From Thiothrix lacustris DSM 21227 (GTDB taxonomy: Bacteria > Pseudomonadota > Gammaproteobacteria > Thiotrichales > Thiotrichaceae), in contig NZ_JHYQ01000021.1 in assembly GCF_000621325.1 (NCBI RefSeq), positions 19,727 through 83,726 on the forward strand: a DNA stretch of 64,000 nucleotides, written 5' to 3'. Numbering within the stretch: the stretch's first letter is position 1; every line of letters starts with the position of its first letter. Positions 33,924 through 42,998 of the stretch are shown here, in pieces. The position numbers and the translations under genes are program-made. The notes below the pieces were generated by a model, which was not told the origin of the DNA, made no database searches, and saw nothing but the letters and a program-made list of their open reading frames with translations.

Positions 33924-35744
33924 ATGAAAAAAACAGATCAAACACTATGGGCAGTGTTTTTTGCCAGCAGTTTGCTGTGCATTCCCGTTAGCTCTTATGC
34001 TGGCGATGTCTCAAGTACATCATGCATGGGGAGTAGTGCAAAAGTACTTAACAAAAATGCCGAGCCTTATAAGGTGGCTATCTCGCAAGCAGCTAAACGT
34101 TATGATGTTAGCCCATCACTGATCAAAGCTGTCATAGCATCCGGTAGTTGTTTTAATGCTGTTCAGGTTTCCCCCAATGGGTCTGTTGGTTTGATGCAAC
34201 TTAGGGCTGATACTGCTAAGCGTTTTGGTGCGTTAGAGGTATTGAATCCTGAAGCAAATATTGATGCTGGAACCCGCTATCTGAGTTATTTATTGAAGCG
34301 CTATCAGGGAAGTTTGGCTGAAGTGTTCGCTGCTTATGTTAGTGATGGTGGTAGGGTTGGGGAAGAAGTGGCAAAACAAGTGCCATTGAGTGATATTCGT
34401 GACTCAGTCAATCAATTGCTCAGCACTTTACTCAAACTGGAAAATAATAAAAAAACGAATCGTCAGGCACTAGCCTTATTGAAGACGTGGGGTAAAGAGG
34501 AGAAAGCCTATTTCTCAGCATTATCCGAATTACCCAAGCCGGATGAGAAAGCCGCTAAAACTTGGTTTCAATCACGTGTAGCCAGTGTTCACTATCCTCG
34601 TACCCCAGAGGCTAGAGGATGTGGTGGATTTGGCGTGAAAACCTTGCAAGGCAAGGCAGCACCGTATGAAAAAATTATTCAGTCAGCGGCAAAGCGCTAT
34701 AGTGTTAACCCTGCTTTGGTGAAGTCAGTTATCGCCGCAGAAAGTTGTTATCGTGAAATGGTGGTTTCTCATAAAGGCGCGTCTGGTTTAATGCAGCTTA
34801 TGCCTGAAACGGCTGCTGAGTTGGGTGTGATGGATATCTTTGACCCAAGTGAAAATATCAATGCAGGTACTCGTTATCTAAGTTGGTTGCTAAAGCGTTA
34901 TAACGGAAGTCCTACTCATGCTATTGCCGCTTATAATGCTGGTGCTGGCAGGATAGAGCAAGGTCAACCTGTGACAATAACGTTTAAAGAAACCCGTGGG
35001 TATATCAGAACTGTTCTAACTAATCTGACTAAGTTGGAACAGGGTAAAAACTCCATCGCCAATGCTCAATTATTATTAGCTGATTGGCAGCAAGCCGAGC
35101 TGGCGTATCAGGCTGCTTTACGTGGTGAAACTCTCGCTGTTGCTGAGCCACCTGCTGAGGCAGAAATTGAAGGGACAGGAACCTTGATGGATGGACAAGT
35201 ATTGAATCAAGGTGTGACTACTGGCATGGTTTTACCCGCAGAGTCAGAATCGCTTGCTAAGAATTTGGCATTCCAACGCAATGAGAAAACTCCATTGGCT
35301 TCTGCTCAGGTTGCTGAACAACTTGACCCCAATGTACATCTGATTTCTTCTATTAATCAGGATATTGTGCGAGTAAAACGCATTAGTGCGACGACTATTG
35401 AAGAACCAGTAGTGGCGCCAGCAGAACCTTTGGTCACAGAGGCACCTGCTTTGATCGTAGAAGAACCAGCTTCAGCCCCTGTTGTTCCCGAACCCGAGGT
35501 TCAACAAAATGGTTTGATAAGTTGTGCCAGCTTGCCATCGTCTGTTATTGCGCAGACTGCTGAGCGTGGTAGTGGTCGTTATGGTGCATTTTTCTACTTC
35601 CCACAAGCCGGTGATACGATTGAGCTGGTTGCAAGTAAATTAGGCATTCACCCCCAAGATTTACTGTCGCTCAACCATATACGCTTAGATACAGTGCTTG
35701 TACCGGGACGCGATTTGAAAGTGGCGGAGTGTGCTCGACCCTGA
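33924..35744 (+). CDS. Lytic transglycosylase with two SLT domains and C-terminal LysM
   Basis: 606 residues: signal peptide (to about 26, SSYAG), SLT domain 1 (about 45-150), SLT domain 2 (about 245-365), a Pro/Glu-rich linker, and a C-terminal LysM-like peptidoglycan-binding domain (about 550-602). Domain 2 has the catalytic motif AAESCY (Glu273), GASGLMQLMPETA and AYNAGAG. In domain 1 the same positions read ASGSCF (Gly74), GSVGLMQLRADTA and AYVSDGG, so catalytic Glu and the AYNAG loop are lost. Domain 2 should cut glycan strands; domain 1 probably only binds. The 134-bp upstream gap suggests its own promoter. Confidence 0.9.
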   Translation: MKKTDQTLWAVFFASSLLCIPVSSYAGDVSSTSCMGSSAKVLNKNAEPYKVAISQAAKRYDVSPSLIKAVIASGSCFNAVQVSPNGSVGLMQLRADTAKRFGALEVLNPEANIDAGTRYLSYLLKRYQGSLAEVFAAYVSDGGRVGEEVAKQVPLSDIRDSVNQLLSTLLKLENNKKTNRQALALLKTWGKEEKAYFSALSELPKPDEKAAKTWFQSRVASVHYPRTPEARGCGGFGVKTLQGKAAPYEKIIQSAAKRYSVNPALVKSVIAAESCYREMVVSHKGASGLMQLMPETAAELGVMDIFDPSENINAGTRYLSWLLKRYNGSPTHAIAAYNAGAGRIEQGQPVTITFKETRGYIRTVLTNLTKLEQGKNSIANAQLLLADWQQAELAYQAALRGETLAVAEPPAEAEIEGTGTLMDGQVLNQGVTTGMVLPAESESLAKNLAFQRNEKTPLASAQVAEQLDPNVHLISSINQDIVRVKRISATTIEEPVVAPAEPLVTEAPALIVEEPASAPVVPEPEVQQNGLISCASLPSSVIAQTAERGSGRYGAFFYFPQAGDTIELVASKLGIHPQDLLSLNHIRLDTVLVPGRDLKVAECARP

Positions 35745-35801
35745 TTGCGAGCGTATGTGAAATTTTCAGTGTGTTGCTTCATGTTTTGGTAGAATGCTTT
35801 C

Positions 35802-36797
35802 ATGGAAGAAAGTTTATCGTTTGTTGTCACACTTGAAGGTGGTGCGCCTTCTGTTCAGCTTGTTGTGCTTGAAGGTTACAGCCACCCCGATCGTATCATG
35901 GAAATCCCGTTTGGATTGCTGGATTTCCGTGCGCTTGTGCGTAGTGCCCAGTCTGGTGGTGACTATTGGATTGTAAATACCACGCCTGATTTGCCTGAGT
36001 TTCAAGTGGAATCTGCTATTTTTGTGCGTCATCACGACGGCAAAATTCTTTGGGATATCGTGTTTGAACACTATGAGCCTTTCCTTGATATTGAGCTTGC
36101 CGAGGATGAGGAAGAAGATGTACTCGAGGATTTTGATGAAAATGTCATCACATTGAGTTTTGACCCTTTTCAGTACGCCAGTGCCTTGTATCAGTTTTGT
36201 CAGCTTTATCCGCAATTCAAACCCATTACCTTTTTGCCAAAATCTGCTGATGAGAATCTGAGGCTTGAGCAGTTTCTTCCACAGCTACACATCCTGTGGA
36301 GACGTTATGGTGAGAGAAGTGGTTTAGTTAGCCCGGATGGCTTATTGATCAGTGAATCAGATGTCTTTGCAAAACATGCTGAAGAGCAGTGGACAGATGA
36401 GGTATTACGCGCTTTATTGGAAATGCGTTTTGGTCGGATTCTTGGCAATATTGATGATTATTTAAGTTCCTTGCCAGCGGATGTATTGGCTAAGTTAGAA
36501 GCTGACAGTGCTAGCATCGAGCTTGCCTTGAATGAGCGTTGGGAAAAATTGGTTAATTCCCTAACGGAAGAAGAAGCCGAAGCGTTGGAAAATGATCAAA
36601 GTCAGAGCAAGTTTCCTAACAGTTTGAAATTGCGTCTGATGCGTGAGTTTTTGGCTGGAAATCCATCCGTATTGTTGGGACATGCCCATGTCGTCGGTAA
36701 AGATAATCATACACCCGACAAAGTTATCAGCTTGGAATCCTGGAAAAAAGAGAAAGATTCTGCGCTCGGCTCACAAAACTCCACACATGAAGATTGA
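35802..36797 (+). CDS. Hypothetical acidic cytoplasmic protein
   Basis: 331 residues with no signal or membrane segment. The protein is strongly acidic, with a run at about residues 98-108 (ELAEDEEEDVLEDFDE) and another Glu-rich stretch (LTEEEAEALEND). The N-terminal 90 residues look beta-rich, the remainder helical. No motif is recognised. It stands alone, 57 bp after the transglycosylase, and converges on the formamidase-like gene across a hairpin. Confidence 0.65.
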   Translation: MEESLSFVVTLEGGAPSVQLVVLEGYSHPDRIMEIPFGLLDFRALVRSAQSGGDYWIVNTTPDLPEFQVESAIFVRHHDGKILWDIVFEHYEPFLDIELAEDEEEDVLEDFDENVITLSFDPFQYASALYQFCQLYPQFKPITFLPKSADENLRLEQFLPQLHILWRRYGERSGLVSPDGLLISESDVFAKHAEEQWTDEVLRALLEMRFGRILGNIDDYLSSLPADVLAKLEADSASIELALNERWEKLVNSLTEEEAEALENDQSQSKFPNSLKLRLMREFLAGNPSVLLGHAHVVGKDNHTPDKVISLESWKKEKDSALGSQNSTHED

Positions 36798-36813
36798 ATT
36801 GATCAAGTCTATC

Positions 36814-36839
36814 CAGTGACTATCTCTCGATAGTCACTG
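36814..36839. terminator. Bidirectional terminator-like hairpin
   Basis: A perfect 11-bp stem (36814-36824 with 36829-36839) and 4-base loop lies between convergent genes. It lacks a strong T run on either side, so efficiency is uncertain. Confidence 0.55.
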
Positions 36840-36856
36840 TTAGTGTGATGCAGTAC

Positions 36857-38476
36857 TTATTGTTTGCGTGGCTTAAGTCTAAAGATTGCAAGCAAGCCAA
36901 GTAATAACCCTGAGATGGGCAAACTACCACCACCACCGCTCGTTGTTGTTGTGCTTTGTGATGGCTCACTGCTACTACTGGAAGAAGATTGGCCGCGTGT
37001 TTTTAGTTTTTCAATGACATTTTTAGTAATCAACCCGACTTGTGGATCGTTTAGGCCTTCTGCCCAGTCGATTGTGGGAGCAGTAAATACCACCCCCCCA
37101 TTCACTGTTGGCTGGAAGATGCCCATAGTGCCCCAGCCCTGACCTGCGTAGTTGTTATGAACGACGCCCGGTACAAGAGAAGGTGAATTGACAGCATAGG
37201 CGGGTGTTGTTGCTAGTATCTGAAAGTTACTGGGAGTGCCATCTTCTCCAGTAACTACTGGTTTGTTATTGGACATACTAAATAATGCACCATCAACCTC
37301 ATAACCCACGACTGATCGGCTGTTGACATCATCCCCACGTCCAAAGATATTGCCATTGGCCAAATTAGTGCCTGTAAATGCCCAATGTGTCGCATCAGTC
37401 ACTTTGAAGCCACCATAGGAGCCATCATCACCACTACCATTTTTAACATAGTATTGTTGACCTGATGTAGTGTAATTAGCATAACCCCCATGTTGAAAAC
37501 TAGTGCCTATTGACAGGTTTTCTGGCCTGTTAACGGGGGATTTAAACCAATTAGTGGTAACTCGGCTGTTATCTTGTCCGTATAATGGGTCGTCATTGGC
37601 ATTTTTATAACAAATCATGTGTTTGTTATCTGCGCTAAAGCGTACTTGCCACCACATGGTATTGCCACTGAAAATAGCACCGTTGCCACCAGCAGCAAGG
37701 TAGTTATCCCAATTGTCGCGCATCTCTTTGGACCAGTATTCGTTGTGTCCAGCCAGCATGACTAAGTTGTAGTTATTCAGTAAGGATGGGTCACGATGAA
37801 GATCCATCATCGATGCTGCTTCATAAGCAATGCCTTGCTTATCCAGCCAGGTAACGAATTCGCTGTGTTCTGCCCACTGCCCTCGACCTGTTGGACGTTC
37901 TGTGGAAAGTTGATGGCTTGCTTTGCCGTTATTGGAGTTGAAGCCATACATGGATTTCCCACCAATGGGTGAGTAGGCGAATGCGGTGGTGGAGCTATCA
38001 AGTACGAGTACTTTGGAGTAATTACCCGGTTGTGCCGATTTGATCGCGACGAATTCAGAATAACTGCCCTTGCCATTGTTAAAACTGATTTCGTAGATGC
38101 CGCTAGTCCAGTTGGCTGGAATGTTAATCGTGTAGGCAGATCCCCAGTTTAAACCATCATAGTCGCTTCCTGATGGAGTGTAATTACCCGCACCGCTAAA
38201 GGAAGTGCTTTGTAAGTTGGGATTGCTATTGCCTGCTCGTCGAATATGTACATCAAAATTGGAGGTGGTGCTAGCAACATGTACCTTCAGTTGACCACCT
38301 GTTTGTACGCTGTCTATTTCGAGGTAGCCGCAGATTTCAGTGAATATGTCGCCATTCTTGAAATTGCAAGACACGGCAAATGCACTTTGAGATAAGACTA
38401 AGCTGAGTAATCCAATCGCACCGATTGATAATTTTTTGGGCATTGCATTGGCATAAGCTGATGTTATTTTAGCCAT
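36857..38476 (-). CDS. Secreted N,N-dimethylformamidase-like protein with Gly-rich C-terminal sorting tail (copy 1)
   Basis: 539 residues with a signal peptide (to about residue 34, QSAFA/VSC). An N-terminal beta-sandwich (NGDIFTEICGYLEIDSVQTG) leads into a domain like the C-terminal region of N,N-dimethylformamidase large subunit, with WLDKQGIAYEAASMMDLH, LVMLAGHNEYWSKEMRDNW and FSGNTMWWQVRF. The last 26 residues have a sorting-signal layout: GGGGSLP, a hydrophobic stretch (ISGLLLGLLAIF), then a basic end (RLKPRKQ), after a Ser-rich linker. This resembles GlyGly-CTERM. An exosortase H pair lies about 2 kb upstream. The substrate is unknown. Confidence 0.78.
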   Translation of the reverse strand: MAKITSAYANAMPKKLSIGAIGLLSLVLSQSAFAVSCNFKNGDIFTEICGYLEIDSVQTGGQLKVHVASTTSNFDVHIRRAGNSNPNLQSTSFSGAGNYTPSGSDYDGLNWGSAYTINIPANWTSGIYEISFNNGKGSYSEFVAIKSAQPGNYSKVLVLDSSTTAFAYSPIGGKSMYGFNSNNGKASHQLSTERPTGRGQWAEHSEFVTWLDKQGIAYEAASMMDLHRDPSLLNNYNLVMLAGHNEYWSKEMRDNWDNYLAAGGNGAIFSGNTMWWQVRFSADNKHMICYKNANDDPLYGQDNSRVTTNWFKSPVNRPENLSIGTSFQHGGYANYTTSGQQYYVKNGSGDDGSYGGFKVTDATHWAFTGTNLANGNIFGRGDDVNSRSVVGYEVDGALFSMSNNKPVVTGEDGTPSNFQILATTPAYAVNSPSLVPGVVHNNYAGQGWGTMGIFQPTVNGGVVFTAPTIDWAEGLNDPQVGLITKNVIEKLKTRGQSSSSSSSEPSQSTTTTSGGGGSLPISGLLLGLLAIFRLKPRKQ

Positions 38477-38636
38477 TTTGTTTCATTTTCTCCAGAACTG
38501 CCATTGATAAAGCAGCACTTTTTAGATGGGGTTATAATCTCTATTATTCTAGTTCAACATGATAAAGTTTTACCAGAATTAAATCATTATTACTGATGAA
38601 TAAGTTGTCATTGCTAATTCTATTTTATTAAAATTG

Positions 38637-40283
38637 TTATTTATCAATTTCTTGGGTGCTATTTTTTCGAATCTTCCAGATTAATTTCGTTATTAATAAA
38701 ATTAATAACGAGAGGGCGGGTAGGCTACCGCCTCCGCCACTGTTGTTTTGTAATACTATTTGGGTGTTGCCGTTTCCTATTCCATTATTAATAATAGTAG
38801 AGTCCGTGGTCGTGGTGCGGCTTTTGAGCTGATTGATGACGTTTTTGGTAATACGCCCGACGGATGCTTCTTGTAACCCTTCTGCCCAATCAATGGTGGG
38901 TGCGACAAAGACGGTGCCGCTGTTATCTGATGGCTTGAATAGGCCTAGTGTCCCCCAGCCTTGACTATTGTGATTGTTGTATACGATGCCTGGAACACCA
39001 GAGGGTGAGTTGACTGCATAGGTTGGAGTGGTCGCCAAAATTTGGAAGTTGAGCGGTGTGCCGTCTTCACCTGTTGTAACGGGGTGGTTGTTAACCATTT
39101 GGAATAGTGCTCCATCGACTTCATAACCTGAAATACCGCTAGCTCTTCCAAATATGCTGCCGTTGCTAAGCCCTGTGCCTTCAAATATCCAGTGTGAAGC
39201 ATCGGTGACCTTGAATCCGCCATTGGAGCCATCATCATCCATCCCATTTTTGACGTAATATTGAACACCATTTTCAGTGTAGTCGTGATAACCACCATGA
39301 CGGAAGCTAACGCCGATGGATAGATTTTCAGGGCGATTGATGGGTTGGTTGAACCAGTTAGTGGTGACTCGGCTATTATCTATGCCATACAGAGGATCAG
39401 CCATTGCGTTTTTGTAACAGATCATCTGTTTAGCGTCTTCACTGAAACGTACTTGCCACCACATGGTATTGCCACTGAAAATGGCCGCATTACCACCCGT
39501 TGTAAGGTAGTTATCCCAGTTATCACGCATTTCTTTCGACCAGTATTCGTTATGTCCAACCAGAATGACTAAGTTATAGTGACCTAGTAGAGAGGGATCA
39601 CGGTGTAAATCCATCATGGAAGCAGCTTCATAAGCGATGCCTTCTTGATCAAGCCACCCGACGAATTCGCGGTGTTCTGTCCATTGTCCCCGCCCGGTGG
39701 GACGTTCCATGCCTACTTGCGAAGAAGCTTGTCCATTACTGGAGTTGAAGCCGTAGAGCGATTTACCACCTATTGGTGAGTAAGCAATCTTGGTAGGCAG
39801 GCTATCCAGCACCAATACTTTGGAATGGCTACCTGGTTGCGCCGCTTTGATCGCGACAAATTCTGGATAACTTCCTCGTCCATTGTTTAGGCTGACTTCA
39901 TAAATACCACTTATCCAATCTGACGGAATGTTGACTGTATAGGCGGATCCCCAGTTCAATTGGGTATGGCTATTAGCACCATAATTACCTGCTCCATTAA
40001 AAGATGTCGTTAGCAGATTGGTGTTGTCATGCCCGGCACGTCGGATATTCACCTTGAAATGAGGTGTGGTACTGGAAACATGAAGATTAAGCTGTCCGCC
40101 AGTCTTAATTTCTCCTGCTTCAAGGTAGCCACAAATTTCGGTGAAGGTATCGCTATTTTGGAAGTTGCATGAGACAGCAAAGGTCTCTAAGGGCAGTAGG
40201 ATAAATATCCCAGTAACACCAAGTATTAGTTTAGTGCTTACTTTTTTGAAAATAGAATGACGAGGAGGTAGGGGTTGAGTCAT
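38637..40283 (-). CDS. Secreted N,N-dimethylformamidase-like protein with Gly-rich C-terminal sorting tail (copy 2)
   Basis: 548 residues from the ATG at 40283, which has GAGAGA four bases upstream; the GTG at 40295 is less likely. It has a signal peptide (to about LETFA/VSC) and closely matches the neighbouring copy 1 over its whole length, e.g. LVILVGHNEYWSKEMRDNW and FSGNTMWWQVRF. The tail is again GGGGSLP, a hydrophobic segment (ALSLLILLITKLIW) and basic residues (KIRK), with a short hydrophilic extension. The pair is a tandem duplication. A 31-bp palindrome lies upstream. Confidence 0.78.
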   Translation of the reverse strand: MTQPLPPRHSIFKKVSTKLILGVTGIFILLPLETFAVSCNFQNSDTFTEICGYLEAGEIKTGGQLNLHVSSTTPHFKVNIRRAGHDNTNLLTTSFNGAGNYGANSHTQLNWGSAYTVNIPSDWISGIYEVSLNNGRGSYPEFVAIKAAQPGSHSKVLVLDSLPTKIAYSPIGGKSLYGFNSSNGQASSQVGMERPTGRGQWTEHREFVGWLDQEGIAYEAASMMDLHRDPSLLGHYNLVILVGHNEYWSKEMRDNWDNYLTTGGNAAIFSGNTMWWQVRFSEDAKQMICYKNAMADPLYGIDNSRVTTNWFNQPINRPENLSIGVSFRHGGYHDYTENGVQYYVKNGMDDDGSNGGFKVTDASHWIFEGTGLSNGSIFGRASGISGYEVDGALFQMVNNHPVTTGEDGTPLNFQILATTPTYAVNSPSGVPGIVYNNHNSQGWGTLGLFKPSDNSGTVFVAPTIDWAEGLQEASVGRITKNVINQLKSRTTTTDSTIINNGIGNGNTQIVLQNNSGGGGSLPALSLLILLITKLIWKIRKNSTQEIDK

Positions 40284-40331
40284 GAATTCTCTCACATGAT
40301 TGTGTGTAATGATGGTTTACGATAAATTTAT

Positions 40332-40362
40332 CTAATAATTACGATTAAATCGTAATTATTAG
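40332..40362. promoter_or_regulatory. Perfect 31-bp AT-rich palindrome upstream of formamidase-like copy 2
   Basis: Arms 40332-40346 and 40348-40362 are exact 15-base reverse complements around a single central A. It lies 49 bp upstream of the ATG at 40283 and 86 bp after the exosortase-associated gene, so it could be an operator for a dimeric regulator or a terminator-like structure. Confidence 0.6.
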
Positions 40363-40448
40363 AAAATCGCATTGACAATCAGACAATCAGAGGGATTTCA
40401 AAGATCGGTAGTGAATAGTCTAGAATGAATGGTGTTGTGTGTGGGGAG

Positions 40449-41060
40449 TTAGTGATTCAAGCTGTGTTCCAGTTGCGGTGCAAGTTTGGTGATAAATTCG
40501 CGATTGAGGCTGATCCAAATGATAAGTGGCGCAATCATTGGCAGCAATAATGTGCCTATTTGATAGCCCAAGGCGATGAAATCGACACCTAGAGGGGAAA
40601 TGCCTTGTTGAATTTGGAATGCTGTACCCACATCAAATGTGAGTGTTTTTAGTACACTAAAGATCATGCTAAATATTTCAGTGGGTAAAATCAGTAATAA
40701 TCCCCATGCCAGATTTTGCATTTTGTATTGGCAGGGGGTGGCTAGTATTAAAGCAGTTAGCAAGGGTACGCTATAGCTGTAAATCAATGGGTTGAGGTGG
40801 AAGCCTAACGCATCTTCTCCTGTGGGGGGAGAGACAATTGCTCCATGAATATCATGCCCGAAGTTGGAGGCTAGCACTAATATATGGCCATCTAAGCGTA
40901 GCCACATCAACGCATCAGGAAGCAGTATGGTCAGCAGTTTGCCCGTGATCAAGGTGATAGGGGCAAGATGATAGCTTGCGGTGATGTACCAAAGAAAAAA
41001 CGTTAGCGGCAGTAATAGGATGACGCCCAGTATAAAGCGATGCAGTGGTTGATGAATCAT
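40449..41060 (-). CDS. Exosortase H-associated membrane protein
   Basis: 203 residues with about four to five hydrophobic segments (near 10-27, 30-50, 95-108, 115-135 and 168-185). Its ATG overlaps the exosortase H gene stop by four bases (ATGA), and this two-gene layout is the usual one for the family. It has no catalytic motif. The expected role is to assist the exosortase in the inner membrane; its precise function is unknown. Confidence 0.72.
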   Translation of the reverse strand: MIHQPLHRFILGVILLLPLTFFLWYITASYHLAPITLITGKLLTILLPDALMWLRLDGHILVLASNFGHDIHGAIVSPPTGEDALGFHLNPLIYSYSVPLLTALILATPCQYKMQNLAWGLLLILPTEIFSMIFSVLKTLTFDVGTAFQIQQGISPLGVDFIALGYQIGTLLLPMIAPLIIWISLNREFITKLAPQLEHSLNH

Positions 41061-41572
41061 GCATGAGCCTCTGGTAGGGATTGCGAGGGGGGGATTTGCC
41101 TAGGCAGATAGTGAATCCATAGGAGAAAGACCACTAAGGCATCCAGCATGATCAGGGCTTGCCATATGTATAAGTGTGCCCAGTCAAATAACGTTTGGCT
41201 CCATTGGCCTAGGTAAAATAGGCTAATGATTCGTAACAAATTCATACCCTGAATGGCCATGAAACCCCAGAATAGCCCCTTGAGTTTATAGAGAAGTGGA
41301 GAAGGGAAGGCAATAATGGCAGCCAGCAATATAAGCATAGCCTCAACCCCATTGCAGCCGGGTTCGATCGAGACGGCAAAACCATTCAGTGTACTGCTGA
41401 CTACTTTACCTGTTGTGGCAATGTTGGGATCAAAAGCCGACATTAAAGCACCACTTACATCCGCTAACAGGCTTGTCCAAGGAAGAATAATGGCAGATTG
41501 TACAGGTTGTAGCATTTCAACCCCGAACAACACGCTTTGTATTATTAGGAAGAATATAAGAAAACGTAACAT
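41057..41572 (-). CDS. xrtH: Exosortase H (XrtH-type protein-sorting transpeptidase)
   Basis: 171 residues, integral membrane, of the exosortase/archaeosortase family. The catalytic Cys73 sits in EPGCNGVEAMLIL, the conserved Arg114 in MNLLRIISLFYLG and His133 in WAHLYIWQAL, in the order seen in the family. These enzymes cleave C-terminal sorting signals on exported proteins. XrtH is known to pair with IPTLxxWG-CTERM tails; no such tail is seen in this window, but two GGGGSLP-type tails are encoded just downstream. It is coupled to the associated membrane protein. Confidence 0.8.
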   Translation of the reverse strand: MLRFLIFFLIIQSVLFGVEMLQPVQSAIILPWTSLLADVSGALMSAFDPNIATTGKVVSSTLNGFAVSIEPGCNGVEAMLILLAAIIAFPSPLLYKLKGLFWGFMAIQGMNLLRIISLFYLGQWSQTLFDWAHLYIWQALIMLDALVVFLLWIHYLPRQIPPSQSLPEAHA

Positions 41573-41683
41573 AGCCCTATTTCTTTTAATTTTTTATGAG
41601 TCTATTATTTTATCTGATTTTGATGTTGAACGGTAGCTTTTGTGCTCTGTCATGGATGGAATATCTACCGTTATTGGGCGTAC

Positions 41684-41998
41684 TTAAGACTGTCGTATAG
41701 TGATATCACCAATAGTGGAAGGGGCTTTGTTGCAAGTGCCATTGCGTTGCTGGGTTGTACATTCATTTTTCATAAGCGAATGTCCAATCCAAAAAAGGAT
41801 GAGGCCACATAGGATGCAGACAGAAAAGAATAGCCAGTTAACCTCTTGAGAACGTTGGAATTGCAGTGCTGCTCCCATAACGCCAATACCAACCAATAAT
41901 GCTAGCGCTACCCACTTGGCACTACGCATAAAGTAAAAGACTAATGATTGCTCGCAATCAATCATTTTGTTACCAACGCATTTAGCTTGTTTTTTCAT
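41684..41998 (-). CDS. Small hypothetical membrane protein
   Basis: The start is the ATG at 41998 (MKKQAKCVGNK), with AGGAG nine bases upstream; the frame is open further from 42046. It encodes 104 residues with two membrane segments (about residues 28-47 and 55-75) and several Cys in the soluble ends. It lies 41 bp after the Ser/Thr kinase gene on the same strand and may be co-transcribed. Family and function are not recognised. Confidence 0.6.
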   Translation of the reverse strand: MKKQAKCVGNKMIDCEQSLVFYFMRSAKWVALALLVGIGVMGAALQFQRSQEVNWLFFSVCILCGLILFWIGHSLMKNECTTQQRNGTCNKAPSTIGDITIRQS

Positions 41999-42039
41999 GA
42001 TTTTGATCTCCTGACATGGAATCCTGAGTTGAAAAAAAC

Positions 42040-42888
42040 TTACCATTCATGTTGTGTAGGTATGTCTTTATTAATTTCCTGCAACAATCGTACCACTGAT
42101 TCAGTTGACTGTAGCCTGTTTTCGGGGAACTTTGCCAATAACCCATTGATTAATGGCTGATAAGCATATTGCCTAGTAGGTAGCTTGGGAATGGAGGCAA
42201 GTGCCTGTTTTTTCAAGAGTTCTGATAGTGATGGTGATTCATACGGTTTGCGGCCAACCAGTAACTCATACAGTATTACCCCTAGTGCATAAAGGTCGGT
42301 ACGTTCATCAGGGGGGTCACCCATCATGCGTTCTGGGCTGATGTAATAGGGTGTACAGTAAATCTCATCTTCACGCATGAATCCCGTTGCCACGAGTAGG
42401 CGAGTTTCAAGGCCAAAATCTAACAGAGCCAGTGAATCATCGTTACGCACTAATATATTGGATGTCTTAAGATCCTGATGTAACAGGCCAATACTATGAA
42501 TTTCACCTAATGCTAAGGTAATTTCTGTAAACCACTGCAAGGCTTGTTTCAGTGATGGGTGGGGCATTAAGCTTAGTTGGCGTCGTAGGGTTTTTCCGGG
42601 GACATATTCCATTATCATGTACAACGCACCGGCTACTAAGCCTGCATTAATAGGTCTTACTAAGCCGCGATGGTCGAGCAAACCTAGCGCCCAACTTTCC
42701 ATAAGGAATTCATCCAGCAGGTGTTTTTCTAATTGACTGGCATTGAATTTAAAGCGTTTGATGACAACTTGCTGGGAGTCCGGTGCTTGAGCTAATACAA
42801 TAATGGCATTATCACTTTCATGTAGAACTTGTAGTAACTGGTAGTCTGGTAGGACAAGTGGGTATTGTGCCAGTGAGGGGTGCTTCAT
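42040..42888 (-). CDS. Hanks-type serine/threonine protein kinase, divergent P-loop
   Basis: The start is the ATG at 42888 (MKHPSLAQYP) with AAGGA upstream; the frame extends to 42921. The 282 residues make a single kinase domain with no membrane segment. Present are Lys44 (VVIKRFKF), HQDLKTSN with catalytic Asp139 and Asn144, DFG (Asp157 in LLDFGLE), and YISPERMMG. The glycine-rich loop is not recognisable (VLHESDNAIIVLA), and HRD reads HQD. Kinases lacking the canonical loop can still be active. Targets are unknown; the neighbours are a small membrane protein and the exosortase genes. Confidence 0.85.
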   Translation of the reverse strand: MKHPSLAQYPLVLPDYQLLQVLHESDNAIIVLAQAPDSQQVVIKRFKFNASQLEKHLLDEFLMESWALGLLDHRGLVRPINAGLVAGALYMIMEYVPGKTLRRQLSLMPHPSLKQALQWFTEITLALGEIHSIGLLHQDLKTSNILVRNDDSLALLDFGLETRLLVATGFMREDEIYCTPYYISPERMMGDPPDERTDLYALGVILYELLVGRKPYESPSLSELLKKQALASIPKLPTRQYAYQPLINGLLAKFPENRLQSTESVVRLLQEINKDIPTQHEW

Positions 42889-42998
42889 GCAGGTGTTCCT
42901 TTCTTTTCTAATAATGCCCATATTTCGTTAGTGTAGGTCAAGAAGGAAGGCTGTGTCGTCTTACTTGCTGCCTGTGGATGGATACGGATCAATGTCAA

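Noticed and set aside
36857..40283. Calling the C-terminal tails IPTLxxWG-CTERM because XrtH is nearby
   Set aside because: Neither tail contains IPTL or WG; the visible pattern is GGGGSLP plus hydrophobic and basic segments.
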